Assembly (NCBI GenBank): GCA_019420425.1
Contig: JAHZHG010000012.1
Coordinates: 10,941-19,489, forward strand
Reading direction: 5' to 3'
From: Clostridiales bacterium
GTDB lineage: Bacteria > Bacillota > Clostridia > Lachnospirales > Lachnospiraceae
Length of the DNA stretch: 8,549 nucleotides
Shown piece after piece: positions 5,519 through 8,549 of the stretch. Under the pieces are notes generated by a model, which did not search any database, was not told where the DNA came from, and saw only the letters and a program-made list of their open reading frames with translations. The translations under genes and the position numbers were made by a program. Position 1 is the first letter of the stretch; each line of letters starts with the position of its first letter.

Positions 5519-6760
5519 AACCAGATTATTATTGAAGGCGGGACCAGGCTTGAGGGAGACATCACGATCCAGGGTTCAAAAAATGCGGTGCTTCCTATCC
5601 TGGCCGCCTGTGTCCTCCACAAAGGGACCACGATCCTGCATCACTGTCCGCAGATCCAGGATGTTTATGATATGATCACCATAATGGAGGCATTGGGAGG
5701 TAAAGCCTGTTTTACCGGAAATACACTGTTTCTGGATACGTCAGAGATTTCCGCGGTGCGCGTACCCCAGGAGGCGTCCCGCATACGCTCTTCGGTATTG
5801 TTTTTGGGCAGCCTGCTGGGCAGGACGGGCGAGGCGGTTATTCCCTATCCCGGGGGCTGCCGGATCGGCAGCAGGCCAGTGGATCTCCACCTGGCGGCGA
5901 TGGAAAGGCTGGGAGCAGGGCTGTCCGGTCAGGAGGCAATGCTGAAGGCCGGCTGCACAGGCCTTGTGGGAACAGACATTACCCTGCGTTTCCCAAGCGT
6001 AGGCGCTACGGAGAATACTATCCTGGCAGCCGTACGGGCAAAGGGAACCACGCGGATTATCCATGCGGCCCGGGAGCCGGAGATTCGTATTCTGTGTGAT
6101 TTTCTGAATGGAAAGGGTGCAAGAATAAGCGGCGCAGGAACGGACACAATGGTAATACAGGGAGTAGAGCGGCTGAGCGATTCGGAATTTTCAATTCCTG
6201 CCGACCGGATTGTGGCGGGAACGTATCTGCTGGCCGCAGCGGTGACCGGAGGCCGGGTATGTATCCGGGATTTTCCTTTTGATCAGACCGAAGCCGTGCT
6301 GAAAGCCGTGGGAGGGATGGGGGTAAGCCTTCGCCGAAGCGGCCGGGATCTGGAGGCAGCGGCGGAAAAGAAGCTGAAAGGAACAGCGGTGGAAACCGCT
6401 CCATATCCCGGATTCCCGACAGATCTGCAGTCACAGATTCTGGTGGCCATGGCGGTCGCCGGGGGAACCAGCAGAATCCGGGAAAATCTGTTCGAAAACC
6501 GGTTTCACATTGTGCGCCAGCTGAACCGGATGGGGGCCAGAATCGACGTGGACGGCTGTGAGGCGGTGATCCAGGGTGTGGATAGGCTGCACGGGACGCT
6601 TCTGGAGGCCAGAGAGCTCAGAGGCGGAGCGGCATTGGTGCTGGCCGGCTTGGCGGCAGAGGGAACGACAACAATTACCAACGGATATTTTATTCACCGC
6701 GGATATGAAAATATCTGCCGGGATTTGTATACATTAGGCGGAAGAATCAGGGAACAGTGA
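5516..6760 (+). CDS. murA: UDP-N-acetylglucosamine 1-carboxyvinyltransferase (MurA)
   Basis: MurA is the cytoplasmic enzyme for the first committed step of peptidoglycan synthesis, moving enolpyruvate from phosphoenolpyruvate to UDP-GlcNAc. It has 414 residues from the TTG start. Catalytic and binding features are intact: K22-N23 in GSKNAVLPILAA, the mobile loop G-G-C115-R-I-G-S-R120-P-V-D-L-H, D303 in F-P-T-D-L-Q-S-Q, and R395 in FIHRGYE near the C-terminus. C115 is the residue alkylated by fosfomycin; its presence rather than aspartate predicts an enzyme of the sensitive type (established for the family, inferred here). Low-GC Gram-positives often carry two MurA copies, and this is the dcw-linked one. 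A leader hairpin lies in the 70-base gap upstream. The TGA stop overlaps the ATG of divIB by one base, so translation of the two is probably coupled. Confidence 0.96.
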   Translation: MNQIIIEGGTRLEGDITIQGSKNAVLPILAACVLHKGTTILHHCPQIQDVYDMITIMEALGGKACFTGNTLFLDTSEISAVRVPQEASRIRSSVLFLGSLLGRTGEAVIPYPGGCRIGSRPVDLHLAAMERLGAGLSGQEAMLKAGCTGLVGTDITLRFPSVGATENTILAAVRAKGTTRIIHAAREPEIRILCDFLNGKGARISGAGTDTMVIQGVERLSDSEFSIPADRIVAGTYLLAAAVTGGRVCIRDFPFDQTEAVLKAVGGMGVSLRRSGRDLEAAAEKKLKGTAVETAPYPGFPTDLQSQILVAMAVAGGTSRIRENLFENRFHIVRQLNRMGARIDVDGCEAVIQGVDRLHGTLLEARELRGGAALVLAGLAAEGTTTITNGYFIHRGYENICRDLYTLGGRIREQ

Positions 6761-7833
6761 TGGATGGTGGAAAGATGCACAGAAGAAGGCGCAGAAAACA
6801 GTCTAGGATAAAAACGGTAGTTCTGAGTGCGGCGGTGATCGCGGCCGTGCTGGCGGTGATGGTCATCCTTTTTCGGATCAGGACAGTGGAGATAACCGGA
6901 AATGAGCACTACAGCACCGATTATATACAGGAGCTGATGATGCCTGATTTCTTATCACAGAACTCCCTTTACCTGACCTGGAAGTACCGGAGCGGAGCAG
7001 TGGAGGAGGAGATTCCATTTTTAAGTGCGGTCGAAGTAAAAATGGTTTCTCCCTTCCACGTGAAGATTCAGGTATATGAAAAGAAGCTGATCGGAAGCTT
7101 CCATTATCAGGATCAAAACATTTATTTTGATCAGAAGGGCGTTATCCTGGAGCAGACCCAGGAGGTCTATCCGGATATTCCGCTGATTACCGGAGTGGAG
7201 CTGGGCGAGGTAGCCATTTATCAGAAAATTCCGGTGGACGATACGGCGCTCTATCAGACCATACTGAGCCTCTGCCAGATTCTCAGCCAGCAGAATCTGA
7301 TTCCGGATGAAATCAGCTTTGACGAGAATCAAAATATTGTGCTGACCGTACAGGGCGTTGAGGCGGAGCTGGGAAAAGCCGAATATCTGGAGGAAAAGGT
7401 TTCCAACCTGCTGGCCATCCTGCCCAACCTGAACGGAAAGTCCGGCATTCTCTATATGGCCGCCTTTACCGGAAAAAATGAATCCATTACCTTCCAGGAG
7501 CAGGAAACGGTTGAGCCTGAGACAGAGCTGGCGGTAGAGGGAGAAAACGGCGGTGAAGAAGGAGACGGCGGCGAGGATACACCGGAGAGCGGGGGCGAGG
7601 ATACACCAGAGAGCGACGAGAAGGCAACCACGGATGTACCTGAAAATCAGACTCCCTTCATGGCCTTCAACCAGTACGGCACGCTGATGTACGACTGCTA
7701 TATCAACGATGCCGGCGTGGTGGTGGACGGAACGGGAGCAGTGGTAGAAGGAGCGACGGTAAACGAGGACGGATATGCGGTGGATGCTTATATGAATGTC
7801 ATCGATCCGGTAACCGGCCAGCTTGTCCAGTAA
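6760..7833 (+). CDS. divIB: Cell division protein DivIB/FtsQ with acidic linker and C-terminal extension
   Basis: A bitopic divisome scaffold protein that in other bacteria links FtsL/DivIC and the septal synthase complex. It has 357 residues from the ATG at 6760, which overlaps the murA stop by one base and has AGGGA (6749-6753) 6 bases upstream. GTG at 6757 and ATG at 6775 are alternatives. A basic N-terminus with five arginines (8-12) precedes one membrane segment (about 19-38). A POTRA-like region follows (about 39-108, starting FRIRTVEITGN), then a mixed beta domain to about 240. A Glu/Gly-rich linker (about 248-297) contains two copies of an eight-residue unit, GEDTPESG and GEDTPESD (271-286). 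The last 60 residues (298-357) form an extension with alternating Gly, Val and Asp and aromatic residues. Assignment rests on architecture, the POTRA-like start and position between murA and ftsZ. The family diverges quickly, so no catalytic motif is expected. Confidence 0.85.
   Translation: MDGGKMHRRRRRKQSRIKTVVLSAAVIAAVLAVMVILFRIRTVEITGNEHYSTDYIQELMMPDFLSQNSLYLTWKYRSGAVEEEIPFLSAVEVKMVSPFHVKIQVYEKKLIGSFHYQDQNIYFDQKGVILEQTQEVYPDIPLITGVELGEVAIYQKIPVDDTALYQTILSLCQILSQQNLIPDEISFDENQNIVLTVQGVEAELGKAEYLEEKVSNLLAILPNLNGKSGILYMAAFTGKNESITFQEQETVEPETELAVEGENGGEEGDGGEDTPESGGEDTPESDEKATTDVPENQTPFMAFNQYGTLMYDCYINDAGVVVDGTGAVVEGATVNEDGYAVDAYMNVIDPVTGQLVQ
7570..7615 (+). repeat. Two tandem 24-base units in divIB
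   Basis: The 22-base blocks at 7570-7591 and 7594-7615 are identical except at one position (G7584 against A7608), with a period of 24 bases. The period is a multiple of three and encodes the repeated octapeptide GEDTPES(G/D). The near-identity at the DNA level points to a recent duplication by slippage in a flexible linker that can change length without loss of frame. Confidence 0.85.
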
Positions 7834-7881
7834 ACGATAGCCGTTTTGCCCGGCAGCGCAGGCGAAAGAAAGTGGAAAATA

Positions 7882-7905
7882 CAAGAATTTTCAAAATTGT
7901 ACTTG
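7882..7905 (+). promoter_or_regulatory. AT-rich palindrome next to the ftsZ -35 element
   Basis: AATTTT (7886-7891) and AAAATT (7893-7898) form a perfect inverted repeat around C7892. It is flanked by CAAG (7882-7885) and CTTG (7902-7905), also complementary. The outer right arm overlaps the first bases of the ftsZ -35 box (7903-7908). It may be an operator for a repressor or an AT-rich UP element that binds the RNA polymerase alpha subunit. The inner repeat is only A/T with one C, so a chance origin is possible. Confidence 0.35.
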
Positions 7906-7931
7906 ATAATTTCAGCGAATAACTATATTAT
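7903..7931 (+). promoter_or_regulatory. SigA-type promoter for ftsZ
   Basis: TTGATA at 7903-7908 (five of six to TTGACA) and TATTAT at 7926-7931 (five of six to TATAAT) are separated by 17 bases. This is the strongest promoter match in the window. It lies in a 184-base gap between divIB and ftsZ that otherwise holds no gene. Predicted initiation is near 7938, giving a leader of about 80 bases. No clear terminator for the upstream operon is seen between 7834 and 7900, so ftsZ may also be read through from upstream. Confidence 0.65.
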
Positions 7932-8003
7932 ATAAGGTAAATACGGTGGAGAAGTGGGCTCATTTTGCGTTCGCCGTGTATGAAGAGGATGTATAAATAC
8001 AAG

Positions 8004-8020
8004 AAGGAGGAAGTACCTTG
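8004..8020 (+). promoter_or_regulatory. Ribosome site and TTG start that fix the ftsZ beginning
   Basis: AAGGAGG (8004-8010) is a near-perfect ribosome site 7 bases before TTG at 8018-8020. The in-frame ATG at 8030 is 19 bases from it, too far. Starting at TTG gives MLEI at the N-terminus, the beginning known for FtsZ of related Firmicutes (B. subtilis starts MLEF), which supports the choice. Confidence 0.8.
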
Positions 8021-8549
8021 TTAGAAATTATGACCAACGAAACAGAATCCTCTGCAAAGATTATTGTCATCGGAGTGGGCGGTGCCGGTAATAATGCAGT
8101 AAATAGAATGGTAGATGATACGATAGGCGGCGTAGAGTTTATCGGTGTGAATACAGATAAACAGGCATTGACCCTTTGCAAAGCTCCCACCACCATCCAG
8201 ATCGGTGAGAAGCTGACGAAAGGACTGGGCGCCGGAGCGAAGCCGGAGATCGGCGAGCAGGCGGCTCAGGAGAGTGCAGAAGAGCTGCGCCAGGCTGTAC
8301 AGGGCGCGGATATGGTATTCGTTACCTGCGGCATGGGCGGCGGAACCGGTACGGGCGCTGCGCCTGTAGTAGCCGGTATTGCAAAAGAGATGGGCATCCT
8401 GACTGTCGGCGTTGTGACCAAGCCCTTCCGTTTTGAGGCAAAGACGAGAATGAACAACGCCCTTGCCGGTATCGAAAAGCTGAAAGCAAACGTGGACACG
8501 CTGATCGTGATCCCGAATGATAAATTACTGGAGATTGTAGACCGCAGGA
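8018..8549 (+). CDS. ftsZ: Cell division protein FtsZ (N-terminal part, cut by window edge)
   Basis: FtsZ is the cytoplasmic tubulin-like GTPase that polymerises into the Z ring and recruits the divisome. The window holds the first 177 residues, about half of the protein. The nucleotide-binding region is intact: G19-V-G-G-A-G-N-N26-A-V-N-R-M, the tubulin signature G107-G-G-T-G-T-G113, then the conserved KPFRFE and IPNDKLLEI segments near the window edge. The catalytic T7 loop and the C-terminal tail that binds partners lie beyond the window. The start is TTG at 8018, chosen by the ribosome site and the MLEI N-terminus. The gene has its own promoter in the 184-base gap upstream. No ftsA lies between divIB and ftsZ, unlike in B. 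subtilis and E. coli. Confidence 0.97.
   Translation, partial: MLEIMTNETESSAKIIVIGVGGAGNNAVNRMVDDTIGGVEFIGVNTDKQALTLCKAPTTIQIGEKLTKGLGAGAKPEIGEQAAQESAEELRQAVQGADMVFVTCGMGGGTGTGAAPVVAGIAKEMGILTVGVVTKPFRFEAKTRMNNALAGIEKLKANVDTLIVIPNDKLLEIVDRR

Noticed and set aside
6385..6400. A 6-bp hairpin with a GGAA (GNRA-type) loop inside murA.
   Set aside because: It is short, lies in the middle of the coding region, and has neither a T run nor a nearby start codon that it could control.
7021..7884. A 287-residue minus-strand frame across divIB.
   Set aside because: It is an antisense shadow of a gene with a clear membrane segment, ribosome site and overlap with murA. It has no ribosome site or motif of its own.
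7834..7900. A terminator after divIB.
   Set aside because: Short GC pairs such as GCCG/CGGC near 7840-7855 exist but no stable stem is followed by a T run, so a terminator cannot be supported.

Overview
This window is a stretch of a division and cell wall (dcw) cluster from a low-to-mid GC Firmicute. It most resembles the Clostridia, probably a Lachnospiraceae-type gut anaerobe. The reasons are the FtsI/SpoVD-type PBP, mraY, murD, ftsW/spoVE, murA, divIB, ftsZ order, a DivIB-type rather than proteobacterial FtsQ protein, strong AGGAGG-like ribosome sites, TTG starts, and a visibly GC-balanced coding sequence with AT-rich intergenic signals. The family-level assignment is inference; no marker here is diagnostic. 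All genes are on the + strand.

Layout. 1-101 is the acidic C-terminal tail of an unidentified upstream gene. 109-159 is an intrinsic-terminator-like hairpin that runs straight into the next start codon. 160-1914 encodes a class B penicillin-binding protein without PASTA domains. 1907-1935 holds a promoter-like sequence overlapping its stop codon. 1981-2952 is mraY, 2974-4341 murD, and 4369-5445 ftsW/spoVE (TTG start). 5446-5515 is a short gap filled by a hairpin containing an 18-bp palindrome. 5516-6760 is murA (TTG start), and 6760-7833 is divIB/ftsQ with an acidic repeat linker and a C-terminal extension. 7834-8017 is a gap holding a good SigA-type promoter and a small palindrome. From 8018 to the window edge is the first 177 codons of ftsZ (TTG start).

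How they work together. MurA and MurD are cytoplasmic enzymes at the first committed step and the D-glutamate addition step of UDP-MurNAc-pentapeptide synthesis. MraY moves the phospho-MurNAc-pentapeptide to undecaprenyl phosphate to make lipid I. FtsW (a SEDS glycosyltransferase) and the class B PBP (transpeptidase) polymerise and crosslink septal or spore peptidoglycan. DivIB is a membrane scaffold of the divisome, and FtsZ forms the ring that directs it. murE, murF, murG, murB and ftsA, which sit inside this cluster in well-known relatives, are absent from the span seen here.

No mobile element, CRISPR array, RNA gene or new defence-type system is visible. The unexpected material is regulatory: two leader hairpins that overlap ribosome-binding sites, three TTG starts in one cluster, and an unusual DivIB tail.
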